A DNA stretch of 64,000 nt from Anaerotignum sp. (lineage in GTDB: Bacteria > Bacillota > Clostridia > Lachnospirales > Anaerotignaceae), in NCBI RefSeq assembly GCF_030625865.1, contig NZ_DAOUQB010000006.1, positions 1 to 64,000 on the forward strand, read 5' to 3'. Under the pieces are notes generated by a model. The model made no database searches, was not told the origin of the DNA, and saw only the letters and a program-made list of their open reading frames with translations. The position numbers were made by a program, and so were the translations under genes. Shown one piece after another: positions 1 through 6,996 of this stretch; position 1 is the stretch's first letter; each line of letters starts with the position of its first letter.

Positions 1-5
1 GGGAG
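1..5 (+). tRNA. 3' tail of a tRNA-Asn cut by the window edge
   Basis: The first five bases match the last five bases of the complete tRNA-Asn at 291-362. They are followed by almost the same short spacer (tacatat against tatacatat) and then by an identical tRNA-Glu. This is inferred from the repeat arrangement only; five bases prove nothing alone. Confidence 0.45.
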
Positions 6-12
6 TACATAT

Positions 13-84
13 GGTCCGTTGGTCAAGGGGTTAAGACACCGCCCTTTCACGGCGGTAACGCGGGTTCGAATCCCGCACGGATCA
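13..84 (+). tRNA. tRNA-Glu (TTC), first copy
   Basis: A 72-nt cloverleaf. Acceptor GGTCCGT (13-19) pairs with ACGGATC (77-83), with A84 as discriminator. The anticodon TTC sits in the loop of the CCGCC/GGCGG stem, and the T arm reads CGGGTTCGAATCCCG. CCA is not encoded. It is identical to the copy at 372-443. Confidence 0.96.
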
Positions 85-95
85 TTTTTTAGATT

Positions 96-213
96 TTCGG
101 TGACGATGCGCTCAGGGGACACACCCGTTCCCATTCCGAACACGTCGGTTAAGACCTGAGCGGTCGATGATACTTGGTGGGAAGCTGCCTGGGAAAGTAG
201 ATGGTTGCCAGAT
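96..213 (+). rRNA. rrf: 5S ribosomal RNA
   Basis: The universal 5S core is present: GGGACACACCCG, CCATTCCGAACACG and GATGATACTTGG, then GGGAAAGTAG. Length is about 118 nt, as usual. The closing helix I is weak: C104-G204 to T96-A212 pairs only with several G-T wobbles and one C-A mismatch (98/210), so the ends are uncertain by a few bases. A run of T at 220-227 could terminate transcription. No 16S or 23S gene lies in the window; tRNAs flank it on both sides, so it is either the end of an rRNA operon starting to the left or an isolated 5S within a tRNA cluster. Confidence 0.93.
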
Positions 214-290
214 TTCAATTTTTTTTGCAACTTGATCGCTTAAATTTGCATTCTTTTAGGGGATGCTTTTGGGAGGCTCATTTGCATTGA

Positions 291-362
291 TCCTCGTTAG
301 CTCAGCGGTAGAGCATCCGGCTGTTAACCGGAGGGTCGTTGGTTCGAATCCAACACGGGGAG
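291..362 (+). tRNA. tRNA-Asn (GTT)
   Basis: A 72-nt cloverleaf. Acceptor TCCTCGT (291-297) pairs with ACGGGGA (355-361), with discriminator G362. The anticodon stem CCGGCTGTTAACCGG presents GTT. No separate promoter is evident in the 77 nt after the 5S, so it is probably co-transcribed with it. Confidence 0.95.
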
Positions 363-371
363 TATACATAT

Positions 372-443
372 GGTCCGTTGGTCAAGGGGTTAAGACACCG
401 CCCTTTCACGGCGGTAACGCGGGTTCGAATCCCGCACGGATCA
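372..443 (+). tRNA. tRNA-Glu (TTC), second copy
   Basis: Identical in sequence to 13-84 and lying nine bases after tRNA-Asn. Together with the fragment at the window start this shows a duplicated Asn-Glu unit with a 5S gene between the copies. Confidence 0.96.
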
Positions 444-450
444 TGTTTTT

Positions 451-521
451 GGCGCCATAGCCAAGTGGTAAGGCAAAGGTCTGCAACACCTCTATCCCCG
501 GTTCAAATCCGGGTGGCGCCT
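451..521 (+). tRNA. tRNA-Cys (GCA), first copy
   Basis: A 71-nt cloverleaf. Acceptor GGCGCCA pairs with TGGCGCC, discriminator T521. The anticodon is GCA in the loop of the AGGT/ACCT stem. It is the last gene of the first stable-RNA transcript, seven bases after tRNA-Glu. Confidence 0.96.
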
Positions 522-525
522 TGCT

Positions 526-568
526 AATACGTCTTAAAGAGTATTTCTCATTTAAGGCGTATTTTTTT
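526..568 (+). terminator. Rho-independent terminator of the tRNA/5S cluster
   Basis: Arms AATACGTCTTAAA (526-538) and TTTAAGGCGTATT (551-563) pair with one mismatch or wobble and are followed by a T run at 562-568. Confidence 0.8.
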
Positions 569-658
569 GTTTCATGAGCATATATTATAAAATAATAAAT
601 ATTAATTCCATAATTATTTAAACAAAAAACATGTCGGAAAAGAATAGCAAAAAGGGTA

Positions 659-687
659 TTGACGTTTTATATTCAAAATATTATAAT
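659..687 (+). promoter_or_regulatory. Promoter of the second tRNA-Cys
   Basis: TTGACG (659-664), a 17-nt spacer and TATAAT (682-687) form a near-consensus sigma-A promoter. The expected start is about 8 nt before the tRNA at 702. Confidence 0.85.
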
Positions 688-701
688 TATTTTATATTTA
701 T

Positions 702-772
702 GGCGCCATAGCCAAGTGGTAAGGCAAAGGTCTGCAACACCTCTATCCCCGGTTCAAATCCGGGTGGCGCCT
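702..772 (+). tRNA. tRNA-Cys (GCA), second copy
   Basis: Identical over 71 nt to the tRNA-Cys at 451-521, but expressed as a single-gene unit from its own promoter (659-687) and closed by its own terminator (784-817). Two tRNA-Cys genes so close together is a local duplication of a normally low-copy tRNA. Confidence 0.95.
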
Positions 773-783
773 TAAATGGAAGT

Positions 784-817
784 GACAAGTTTTCCTAGGA
801 AGCTTGTCGTTTTTTTA
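784..817 (+). terminator. Terminator of the second tRNA-Cys
   Basis: GACAAG (784-789) and CTTGTC (803-808) close a hairpin with an inner TTCC/GGAA pairing, followed by eight T. The hairpin shows that the frame extending the next gene upstream to 776 is not a real N-terminus. Confidence 0.75.
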
Positions 818-848
818 TGGAAAAAAGTGAAACTCTACGGAACGTGGA

Positions 849-877
849 TTGGATTAACAGGTCAATTCATCTATAAT
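849..877 (+). promoter_or_regulatory. Promoter of the HTH-superoxide reductase gene
   Basis: TTGGAT (849-854), a 17-nt spacer and TATAAT (872-877). The expected transcript has a very short leader of about 12 nt ahead of GGAGG and ATG 896. Confidence 0.65.
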
Positions 878-895
878 ATAAATATGGAGGTGACA

Positions 896-1483
896 ATGGT
901 GGATTGTAATAAGGTAGGTAAATTAATTTTTGCCTTACGCAAAGAAAAAGGTATGACACAAAGACAGCTTGCGGAACGCATGAATATAAGCGACAAAACC
1001 ATTTCAAAATGGGAGAGAGGATTGGGGTGTCCCGATGTATCCCTTTTACATGATTTATCTGTCGCATTAAATGTAAATATTGAAAAAATTTTGTTAGGGG
1101 ATTTAGAACCCAATAATATTGATGGAGGAAATATGAAAAGATTGAAATTCTATATGTGCCCCAATTGCGGAAATGTGATTACGGCAACCAGTGATGCAGA
1201 AGTTTGCTGCTGTGGACGCAAGATGGCACCTTTGGTGCCGAAGCCTGCAGAAGGAGAGCATTGTTTCAGTATGGAATATATTGAGAATGATTTATATATT
1301 ACTTTTCCCCACGAGATGAAGAAGGATCATTATATATCTTTTATTGCATATGTGACCTATGATAAGGTTCTTTTTGTAAAGCTTTATCCAGAGCAGGGCA
1401 GTGAGCTACGGATTCCAAGGCTTTCAAAAGGGAAGCTATATTTTGGATGCAGCAAACATGGATTGTGGGTGAATGAAGTTTGA
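896..1483 (+). CDS. XRE-type HTH regulator fused to a superoxide reductase (desulfoferrodoxin)-like domain
   Basis: 195 residues. The N-terminal part (about 5-65) is an XRE/Cro helix-turn-helix with the recognition segment ISDKTISKWERG. From residue 80 on it resembles desulfoferrodoxin: a rubredoxin-type site (CPNC, then CCCG 12 residues later) and all five ligands of the superoxide reductase iron centre in order (His in GEH, His in PHEM, His in DHYI, Cys and His in CSKHGLW). The usual lysine beside the first His is absent. The start at ATG 896 is set by GGAGG at 886-890; GTG 899 is also possible. A promoter TTGGAT-17 nt-TATAAT lies at 849-877. An in-frame ATG at 1133 has its own GGAGG (1124-1128) and would yield the iron domain alone. 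Function is unproven; inference: a regulator that senses superoxide, iron or redox state. I recall similar proteins in other Clostridia but know of no characterised one. Confidence 0.85.
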   Translation: MVDCNKVGKLIFALRKEKGMTQRQLAERMNISDKTISKWERGLGCPDVSLLHDLSVALNVNIEKILLGDLEPNNIDGGNMKRLKFYMCPNCGNVITATSDAEVCCCGRKMAPLVPKPAEGEHCFSMEYIENDLYITFPHEMKKDHYISFIAYVTYDKVLFVKLYPEQGSELRIPRLSKGKLYFGCSKHGLWVNEV

Positions 1484-1595
1484 TGAATGGGCAGGCAATG
1501 TATACTGTCTTTCCCCAATGATTGATGTAGGACTATGGAATGCTGCAGGAACGTAGGAATAAATTTTATTAAGAAAAAATTTAATTTGACCGTTG

Positions 1596-1627
1596 CCGCT
1601 AGATCATAAAGTCTGGCGGTTTTTTTA
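1596..1627 (+). terminator. Terminator after the HTH-superoxide reductase gene
   Basis: CCGCTAGA (1596-1603) pairs with TCTGGCGG (1612-1619) with one G-T wobble, followed by a T run (1620-1626). The 110 bases between the stop codon and this hairpin hold no convincing gene. Confidence 0.75.
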
Positions 1628-1698
1628 GATATGCCATTCAGGTTTTTCTATGGAAGTGCTTTCTATAAAATAAATAGAATTTTTCAAGTTCAGATAAT

Positions 1699-1718
1699 AT
1701 TTAGATAGATATCTAAAT
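1699..1718. promoter_or_regulatory. Probable SdpR-type operator, upstream copy
   Basis: A perfect inverted repeat, ATTTAGAT-4 nt-ATCTAAAT, lies just upstream of the -35 element of the ArsR-type regulator gene. An almost identical palindrome lies downstream of the -10. Symmetric AT-rich sites of this kind are typical for ArsR-family dimers; assignment to this regulator is inference. Confidence 0.7.
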
Positions 1719-1722
1719 GTTA

Positions 1723-1751
1723 TTGACGATTTTATATCTTTGTGTTATTTT
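1723..1751 (+). promoter_or_regulatory. Promoter of the sdpR-sdpI-like operon
   Basis: TTGACG (1723-1728), a 17-nt spacer and TATTTT (1746-1751). The two palindromes at 1699-1718 and 1754-1773 bracket it exactly, so a bound repressor would block the promoter. Confidence 0.7.
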
Positions 1752-1753
1752 AT

Positions 1754-1773
1754 ATTTAGATGAATGTCTAAAT
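1754..1773. promoter_or_regulatory. Probable SdpR-type operator, downstream copy
   Basis: ATTTAGAT-4 nt-GTCTAAAT, the same palindrome as at 1699-1718 with one mismatch, placed over the expected transcription start. Confidence 0.7.
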
Positions 1774-1789
1774 GAAATGAGGTGAGGAG

Positions 1790-2056
1790 TTGGGAATTCA
1801 ACAAACATTAAAAGCAATCAGCGATCCCTCCAGACGTGAAATTTTGGATTTACTCAAATCCGGAGAAAAAACAGCTGGGGAGATCGGGCAGCATTTCGAA
1901 GCAACAGGGGCAACAATTTCTCATCACTTGTCGGTTTTAAAAAATGCTGGGCTGATATTGGATGAGAAAAAGGGGAAGTATATTTATTATGAATTAAACA
2001 TGACTGTTTTTGAAGAAATTTTAAGTTGGATTACCGCTTTTACCGGAGGGGATTAG
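1790..2056 (+). CDS. ArsR/SdpR-family transcriptional repressor
   Basis: 88 residues, the normal size for a single winged-helix ArsR domain. The opening MGIQQTLKAISDPSRREI and the recognition helix region GATISHHLSVLKNAGL are typical of the SdpR branch; no metal-binding cysteine motif is present. The start is TTG 1790 behind GGTGAGGAG. The next gene follows after one base and encodes an SdpI-like membrane protein, the same pairing as Bacillus sdpR-sdpI. In that system the repressor autoregulates the pair and is sequestered at the membrane by SdpI when the toxin SdpC is present. The twin palindromes around the promoter support autorepression here. Confidence 0.88.
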   Translation: MGIQQTLKAISDPSRREILDLLKSGEKTAGEIGQHFEATGATISHHLSVLKNAGLILDEKKGKYIYYELNMTVFEEILSWITAFTGGD

Positions 2057-2057
2057 A

Positions 2058-2699
2058 ATGAGAAAAAAACAAATAGCTATTTATTTTTTTGCAGTATTAC
2101 CTTTTATCATGGTAAGTTTGGTATATCAAAAGTTGCCCGACCTGGTGCCAATGCAGTGGCAAGCGGGGAAAGGTGTACGTTATGACGAGAAGTGGCAACT
2201 GTTTATTCTCGCTGTACTATGCTTCGGCATGGGGGTTTTTATGCCGCTACTCGCAAAAATTGATCCAAGACGAAAAAACTATGAAAAATTTTATCCTGTT
2301 TACGAAAATTTCATTATTTTGATGGAAATATTCATGTCACTTATGATGGCGATTATAATTTCGGAAAGTTTTTATCCTGGAAGGATTCCTGTGGGTAGGG
2401 TTGTTTGTGGAGGTGTAGGACTTCTTTTTGTTTTCTTTGGAAATTTAATGCCAAAGGTAAAATCCAACTTTTTTACAGGTGTGAAAACACCATGGGCATT
2501 AAGCAGTGAAACGGTTTGGAACAAAACGCAAAGATTAGGAGGGAAGCTATTCTTTTTTGGTGGAATTCTTATGGTAATTGGGGCGCTCTTTGTTCCCATT
2601 GTGTTCATGCCTTATGTAGTTGGGGGATTGCTTGGTGTGATTGTACTACTACCTACGGTTATGTCTTATGTATGGTATCAGAAAGAGAGTTGTCGGTAA
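2058..2699 (+). CDS. SdpI-family membrane protein
   Basis: 213 residues with about six hydrophobic segments and the SdpI signature around GNLMPKVKSNFFTG followed by TPWALSSETVW. In Bacillus SdpI gives immunity to the peptide toxin SdpC and acts as its receptor for signalling. Here it sits one base after an SdpR-like repressor. No SdpC-like toxin gene is visible in the window, so it may protect against toxins of neighbours or have another envelope role. The start at ATG 2058 has GGAGGGG at 2045-2051. Confidence 0.85.
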   Translation: MRKKQIAIYFFAVLPFIMVSLVYQKLPDLVPMQWQAGKGVRYDEKWQLFILAVLCFGMGVFMPLLAKIDPRRKNYEKFYPVYENFIILMEIFMSLMMAIIISESFYPGRIPVGRVVCGGVGLLFVFFGNLMPKVKSNFFTGVKTPWALSSETVWNKTQRLGGKLFFFGGILMVIGALFVPIVFMPYVVGGLLGVIVLLPTVMSYVWYQKESCR

Positions 2700-2763
2700 A
2701 ATAACGGAAGGGGTGGTTGTTGTAAAGCTTTGTAAGAAATAGGGAGCATGCAAACAAAATAGG

Positions 2764-2832
2764 TTGACGGTAAAAAGATTTACGGCTATACTGAATTCAT
2801 TAATAGCCAAAAAGTTTTTGCCGTCATTTTTT
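2764..2832 (+). promoter_or_regulatory. Hairpin with T run that also contains promoter elements, between sdpI and the pyrophosphatase gene
   Basis: TGACGGTAAAAA (2765-2776) pairs with TTTTTGCCGTCA (2815-2826) and an inner stem GGCTAT/ATAGCC (2784-2789/2803-2808) extends it; TTTTTT follows, so it can terminate the upstream operon. The same bases hold TTGACG (2764-2769), 17 nt and TATACT (2787-2792), a good promoter for the next gene. Which role dominates cannot be read from sequence. Confidence 0.6.
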
Positions 2833-2925
2833 AATGGGCGATAAGAAGTCCTGGGCTTTTTCGGCTATGTGGAGTTACAATTATTTAAGCGGAGCGTTAA
2901 TTCCCTTTAGGAGGTTATAAAATAT

Positions 2926-4569
2926 ATGCAAAAAGAAAGAACTATTTTCGTAATCGGACATAAGAACCCTGATACCGATTCCATTTGTTCTGCCATTGCT
3001 TATGCAGCATTAAAGAATCAATTGAATGGGAACTGTTTTGTTCCCAAAAGGTCCGGAGAGATCAATAATGAAACAAAGTATGTTTTAGAATATTTTGGGG
3101 TGGATGTACCTGAATTTATTGGACATGTAGGAACTCAAGTAAGCGATGTCACCATAAAATCAACCCCACCCATTAGTAAAGAGTTTTCCTTGAAGAAAGC
3201 TTGGAATACCATGAGGGATCTGGGGGATGCTACCATGCCCGTTGTTCAAGATGAAAAGCTTGAGGGCATTATATCGGTAAAGGATATTGCTACGGCGAAT
3301 ATGGATGTTTATGAAACTCATATTTTAGCGATGTCCCACACAAGTTACACAAATATTTTAGAAACCATTGATGGCAAAATGATTGTTGGTGACCAGAATG
3401 ATATTGTGACAACAGGGAAAATTTTAATAGGTGCGGCAAATCCCGATTTATTGGAATCTTTTGTTGATGAAGGGGATATTGTAATTACCGGAAACCGTTT
3501 TGAAAGTCAGCTTTGCGGAATTGAAATGAATGCAGGATGTATTGTTGTTTGTATGGGTGCTCCAGTGTCTAAAACCATTCAAAAGCTTGCCATTGAAAAC
3601 AACTGTAAAATTATCAGTACGCCTCATGATACTTATATGACAGCAAGGTTAATGAGCCAGAGTACCCCTGTGGGTTATTTTATGCGCAAAGATGGGTTGA
3701 TTACTTTTCAAAAGGATGACTTTGTTTCTGATATTAAAACGGTATTATCTAAAATCAGGCACCGCGATTTCCCTGTTTTGGATCACGAGGGAAATTATTG
3801 CGGTATGCTTTCCAGACGTTCTTTATTAGATACAGAGAAGAAAAAGATTATATTAGTTGACCATAATGAAAAGGCACAGGCGGTAGATGGTATTGATGAG
3901 GCGGAAGTGATTGAGATTATAGATCATCACCGTTTAGGCAGCTTGGAAACGACCATGCCTGTGTATTTCCGCAATCAGCCTGTTGGTTGCACAGCTACAA
4001 TTATTTACGGAATGTATCTGGAAAACAGCATTGAAATTTCGCCTCCAATTGCAGGTTTATTATGCTCTGCCATATTATCTGATACCCTGATGTTCCGTTC
4101 TCCCACTTGCACGGAGAAGGACAGAACTGCGGCGGAGGCTACGGCGAAGATTGCTGGATTGGAGATTCAAGACTACGCCGAAAAAATGTTTCGGGCGGGC
4201 AGTTGTCTGGGAGACAAAGTCCCGGAAGAAATCTTCTATCAAGATTTTAAAAAATTCAGCGGTAGTGGCTTAAGTTTTGGCGTAGGACAGATTTCTTCCT
4301 TGGATCAAGAAGAACTAACGCAGTTACGCCCCAAAATAGCGGCTTATATGGAGTCCATTAAGGGCAGCTGCGATATACTGTTTTTCCTTTTGACCAATAT
4401 TTTAACTGAGTCCTCCGAGTTGGTTTTTGTTGGGGAAAAAGCAAAAAATGTTGTAGAGACTGCTTTTTGTGGTACGATAGAAGATAACTGGATATTCCTT
4501 CCCGGAATGGTTTCCAGGAAAAAACAGTTTGTTCCAAAAATATTGAATGGGATTCAACAAGTGCTATGA
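2926..4569 (+). CDS. ppaC: Manganese-dependent inorganic pyrophosphatase (family II) with regulatory CBS domains
   Basis: 547 residues, against about 310 for a plain family II enzyme; the extra length is an inserted regulatory block. It hydrolyses pyrophosphate to two phosphates in the cytoplasm. The DHH-family motifs are present: NPDTDS near residue 15, VDHNE and IIDHH in the middle. Between about residues 70 and 300 lies an insertion with CBS-type segments and a DRTGG-type domain, which in such enzymes binds adenine nucleotides. The DHHA2 domain forms the C-terminus. AGGAGG precedes ATG 2926. It overlaps truA by four bases (ATGA), so the two are translationally coupled. Confidence 0.95.
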   Translation: MQKERTIFVIGHKNPDTDSICSAIAYAALKNQLNGNCFVPKRSGEINNETKYVLEYFGVDVPEFIGHVGTQVSDVTIKSTPPISKEFSLKKAWNTMRDLGDATMPVVQDEKLEGIISVKDIATANMDVYETHILAMSHTSYTNILETIDGKMIVGDQNDIVTTGKILIGAANPDLLESFVDEGDIVITGNRFESQLCGIEMNAGCIVVCMGAPVSKTIQKLAIENNCKIISTPHDTYMTARLMSQSTPVGYFMRKDGLITFQKDDFVSDIKTVLSKIRHRDFPVLDHEGNYCGMLSRRSLLDTEKKKIILVDHNEKAQAVDGIDEAEVIEIIDHHRLGSLETTMPVYFRNQPVGCTATIIYGMYLENSIEISPPIAGLLCSAILSDTLMFRSPTCTEKDRTAAEATAKIAGLEIQDYAEKMFRAGSCLGDKVPEEIFYQDFKKFSGSGLSFGVGQISSLDQEELTQLRPKIAAYMESIKGSCDILFFLLTNILTESSELVFVGEKAKNVVETAFCGTIEDNWIFLPGMVSRKKQFVPKILNGIQQVL

Positions 4570-5330
4570 TGAAAAATTATAAAATGATACTTGCTTATGA
4601 TGGCGGTCGATATAACGGCTGGCAAAAGCAGGGCAATACAGAAAATACGATACAAGAAAAATTAGAGGGGATTGTTTCTGCTTTGGCAGGGGGTCCTATT
4701 GAGGTTTATGGTTCAGGGCGAACCGATGGGGGAACCCATGCCTATGGTCAGGTTGCTAATTTTCATATGGATTGGCGGGGTACGGCGGAAGAACTTATGG
4801 ACTGCATTAATGAAAAACTACCGGAGGATATCGCGGTGCTTTCGTTAGAATCTGTGCATCCAAGGTTCCACAGTCGGCTAAGTGCAAAAGCGAAAACTTA
4901 TGAATATACCATTTGGAACAGTAAAAAGCCGCCGGTATTTGAAAGAAAGTATGTTTTTTGGTGTGAAAAACCCTTAAATGTGGAAAGAATGAAAGAGGCT
5001 TCAAAAGCTTTCCTTGGAGAACAGGATTTTAAAAGCTTTTGTGCCAATAAGCGGATGAAAAAATCTACGGTGCGTAAAATTTATGAGATTCAGTTTATCT
5101 GTACGAAAGACAAAATCACCATTGCATATCACGGAAATGGTTTTTTATATCAAATGGTGAGAATTATAACGGGAACGTTGATCGAGGTTGGGGAGGGGAA
5201 AAAAGACCCTAAGGAAATCCCTTCTATTTTAGCGGCCTTGGATAGAGAAAAGGCGGGTTTTACTGCCCCGGCAAAAGGCCTTGCTTTAAAGGAAGTATTT
5301 TATGAAGAAGGGCTGGAGGAAAATGATTAG
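4566..5330 (+). CDS. truA: tRNA pseudouridine(38-40) synthase TruA
   Basis: 254 residues, full length. It converts uridines 38-40 in the tRNA anticodon arm to pseudouridine. The catalytic aspartate lies in GSGRTDGGTHA near residue 53, and the opening YDGGRYNGWQ and the C-terminal GNGFLYQMVR motif are typical. The start ATG 4566 overlaps the pyrophosphatase stop by four bases; a second ATG follows directly at 4569. Confidence 0.96.
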   Translation: MMKNYKMILAYDGGRYNGWQKQGNTENTIQEKLEGIVSALAGGPIEVYGSGRTDGGTHAYGQVANFHMDWRGTAEELMDCINEKLPEDIAVLSLESVHPRFHSRLSAKAKTYEYTIWNSKKPPVFERKYVFWCEKPLNVERMKEASKAFLGEQDFKSFCANKRMKKSTVRKIYEIQFICTKDKITIAYHGNGFLYQMVRIITGTLIEVGEGKKDPKEIPSILAALDREKAGFTAPAKGLALKEVFYEEGLEEND

Positions 5331-6900
5331 AATGACAGATTTAAAATTGCCTGTGGATGGAACGGAAGGGCAACTTAAGAAGAAGGCAGCAAAAGCCCTT
5401 GGAATTACCGTTGAGGATTTGTTAGAAATGCAAATTTTTCGTCGCTCTTTAGACGCAAGAAAAAAAGACCAAATTCACTATGTTTATGTTTTGGATGTAG
5501 CCGTTGCCGATGAAAAAAAGGTTCTATCAAAGGCAAAAGGTAAAAATATTTCCCAAACACCTGATTTATCCTATGCCTTTCCTCAGGGAAAAGCCCAATG
5601 CAACAAACGTCCGGTGGTGGTTGGTTTTGGCCCCGGTGGGATGTTTGCTGCCTTGCTTTTGGCAGAAATGGGACTAAACCCCATTGTTCTGGAGCGAGGG
5701 GGCGACGTGGAGAGCCGTCAAAAGGCCATTTCTCTTTTTTGGGAAGAAGGCAGGCTGGATACGGAAAATAATGTGCAGTTTGGCGAAGGTGGTGCAGGAA
5801 CCTTTTCTGATGGAAAACTGACGACTCGGATTAAAGACCCTCGTTGCCGCAAGGTACTAGAGGAGATGGTAGAAGCGAATGCACCAAAGGAGATTTTATA
5901 TGATGCTAAGCCCCATATTGGGACAGACTTACTGCGGGGTGTTGTGAAGCGAATTCGGGAAAAGATCGTTTCTCTTGGGGGTGAAGTTCGTTTTTTTGCT
6001 AAGGTGACGGACATTTTAGTTGAAGGCAACCAAGTAAAAGGCGTTACCCTTGAAAATGGAGAAAAAATTGAAACCCATGATGTTATTTTGGCTATTGGCC
6101 ATAGTGCAAGAGATACCTTTGAAATGTTGCATAAGAAGGGGGTTTTTTTGGAACAAAAACCCTTTGCCATGGGAGTACGCATTGAGCATCCTCAGAAAAT
6201 GATTGATTTTGCCCAATACGGTGATGCGGCGGCAAAGCTTCCCCCTGCAGATTATCGTTTGACTTATACCACGAAAAAAGGAAGGGGGGTTTATACATTT
6301 TGTATGTGCCCCGGTGGATATGTGGTTGCGGCGGCTTCGGAGGAGGGGCGGTTGGCCATAAATGGTATGAGTGAACATGCCCGTGATGGAGAAAATGCCA
6401 ATTCTGCCCTTCTGGTTCAGGTATTCCCCAAGGATTTTGGTTCTGACCACCCTTTGGAAGGGATGTATTTCCAACGCCGATTAGAGGAAAAAGCCTTTGC
6501 TTTGGGAGGAGGAGACTATACTGCACCCATACAAAGCGTAGGTGCATTTTTGGGAACTTCAAAAAAGAACCCAAAGGTTTGCCCCACTTATCGTCCTAAA
6601 ACAAAAGAAGGAAATCTGGATGAAATTTTACCACCTTTTATGACGGAGGCTATGCGGGAGACGATCCCTGAAATGGGAAAAAGGCTGAAAGGCTTTGATA
6701 GAGAAGATGCTGTATTAACGGCTGTGGAAAGCAGAAGCTCTTCCCCCGTCCGTATTCTGCGAAATGGGGATGGAGTGAGCCCCTGGGCAGAAGGACTATA
6801 TCCTGTAGGTGAGGGCGCAGGTTATGCTGGAGGTATTGTTTCTGCTGCTGTGGATGGGATTCTGGTGGCAGAGAATATTTTTCACAAATATAAAATATAA
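5323..6900 (+). CDS. NAD(P)/FAD-dependent oxidoreductase, uncharacterised (COG2509-like)
   Basis: 525 residues. After about 100 N-terminal residues comes the dinucleotide-binding motif GFGPGGMFAALLLAE followed by a strand ending in ERGG, then the NVQFGEGGAGTFSDGKL segment typical of this family, and near the C-terminus EGAGYAGGIVSAAVDG, the second FAD contact. The substrate of this widespread family is not known to me. ATG 5323 is chosen because of GGAGG at 5315-5319 and overlaps the truA stop by eight bases; ATG 5332 is possible. It ends the ppaC-truA transcript, with a terminator 26 bases after the stop. Confidence 0.88.
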   Translation: MIRMTDLKLPVDGTEGQLKKKAAKALGITVEDLLEMQIFRRSLDARKKDQIHYVYVLDVAVADEKKVLSKAKGKNISQTPDLSYAFPQGKAQCNKRPVVVGFGPGGMFAALLLAEMGLNPIVLERGGDVESRQKAISLFWEEGRLDTENNVQFGEGGAGTFSDGKLTTRIKDPRCRKVLEEMVEANAPKEILYDAKPHIGTDLLRGVVKRIREKIVSLGGEVRFFAKVTDILVEGNQVKGVTLENGEKIETHDVILAIGHSARDTFEMLHKKGVFLEQKPFAMGVRIEHPQKMIDFAQYGDAAAKLPPADYRLTYTTKKGRGVYTFCMCPGGYVVAAASEEGRLAINGMSEHARDGENANSALLVQVFPKDFGSDHPLEGMYFQRRLEEKAFALGGGDYTAPIQSVGAFLGTSKKNPKVCPTYRPKTKEGNLDEILPPFMTEAMRETIPEMGKRLKGFDREDAVLTAVESRSSSPVRILRNGDGVSPWAEGLYPVGEGAGYAGGIVSAAVDGILVAENIFHKYKI

Positions 6901-6925
6901 AATAAAGATATAAGATATAAAAAAG

Positions 6926-6961
6926 GAGACATCCAATTGAAATGAAGGATGTCTCTTTTTT
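6926..6961. terminator. Bidirectional terminator
   Basis: GAGACATCC (6926-6934) and GGATGTCTC (6947-6955) pair perfectly. T run follows on the plus strand and A run precedes, so it can serve both the plus-strand oxidoreductase and the minus-strand feo operon. Confidence 0.9.
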
Positions 6962-6996
6962 GTGGTTGAATAAAATCCTAAAAGGCAGAAAAAGTT

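Noticed and set aside
263-527. Two overlapping plus-strand frames in the RNA cluster
   Set aside because: They read through tRNA-Asn, tRNA-Glu and tRNA-Cys; no ribosome binding site and no protein-like composition.
776-895. N-terminal extension of the HTH-superoxide reductase gene
   Set aside because: This part contains the terminator of tRNA-Cys and the promoter of the gene itself; the proper start is at 896 behind GGAGG.
2058-2699. Toxin-antitoxin system with the ArsR-type gene
   Set aside because: The membrane protein matches SdpI (immunity/signalling), not a toxin, and the order fits sdpR-sdpI.
5718-6574. Three long minus-strand frames opposite the FAD oxidoreductase gene
   Set aside because: Shadow frames of a clear plus-strand gene; no ribosome sites or domains.
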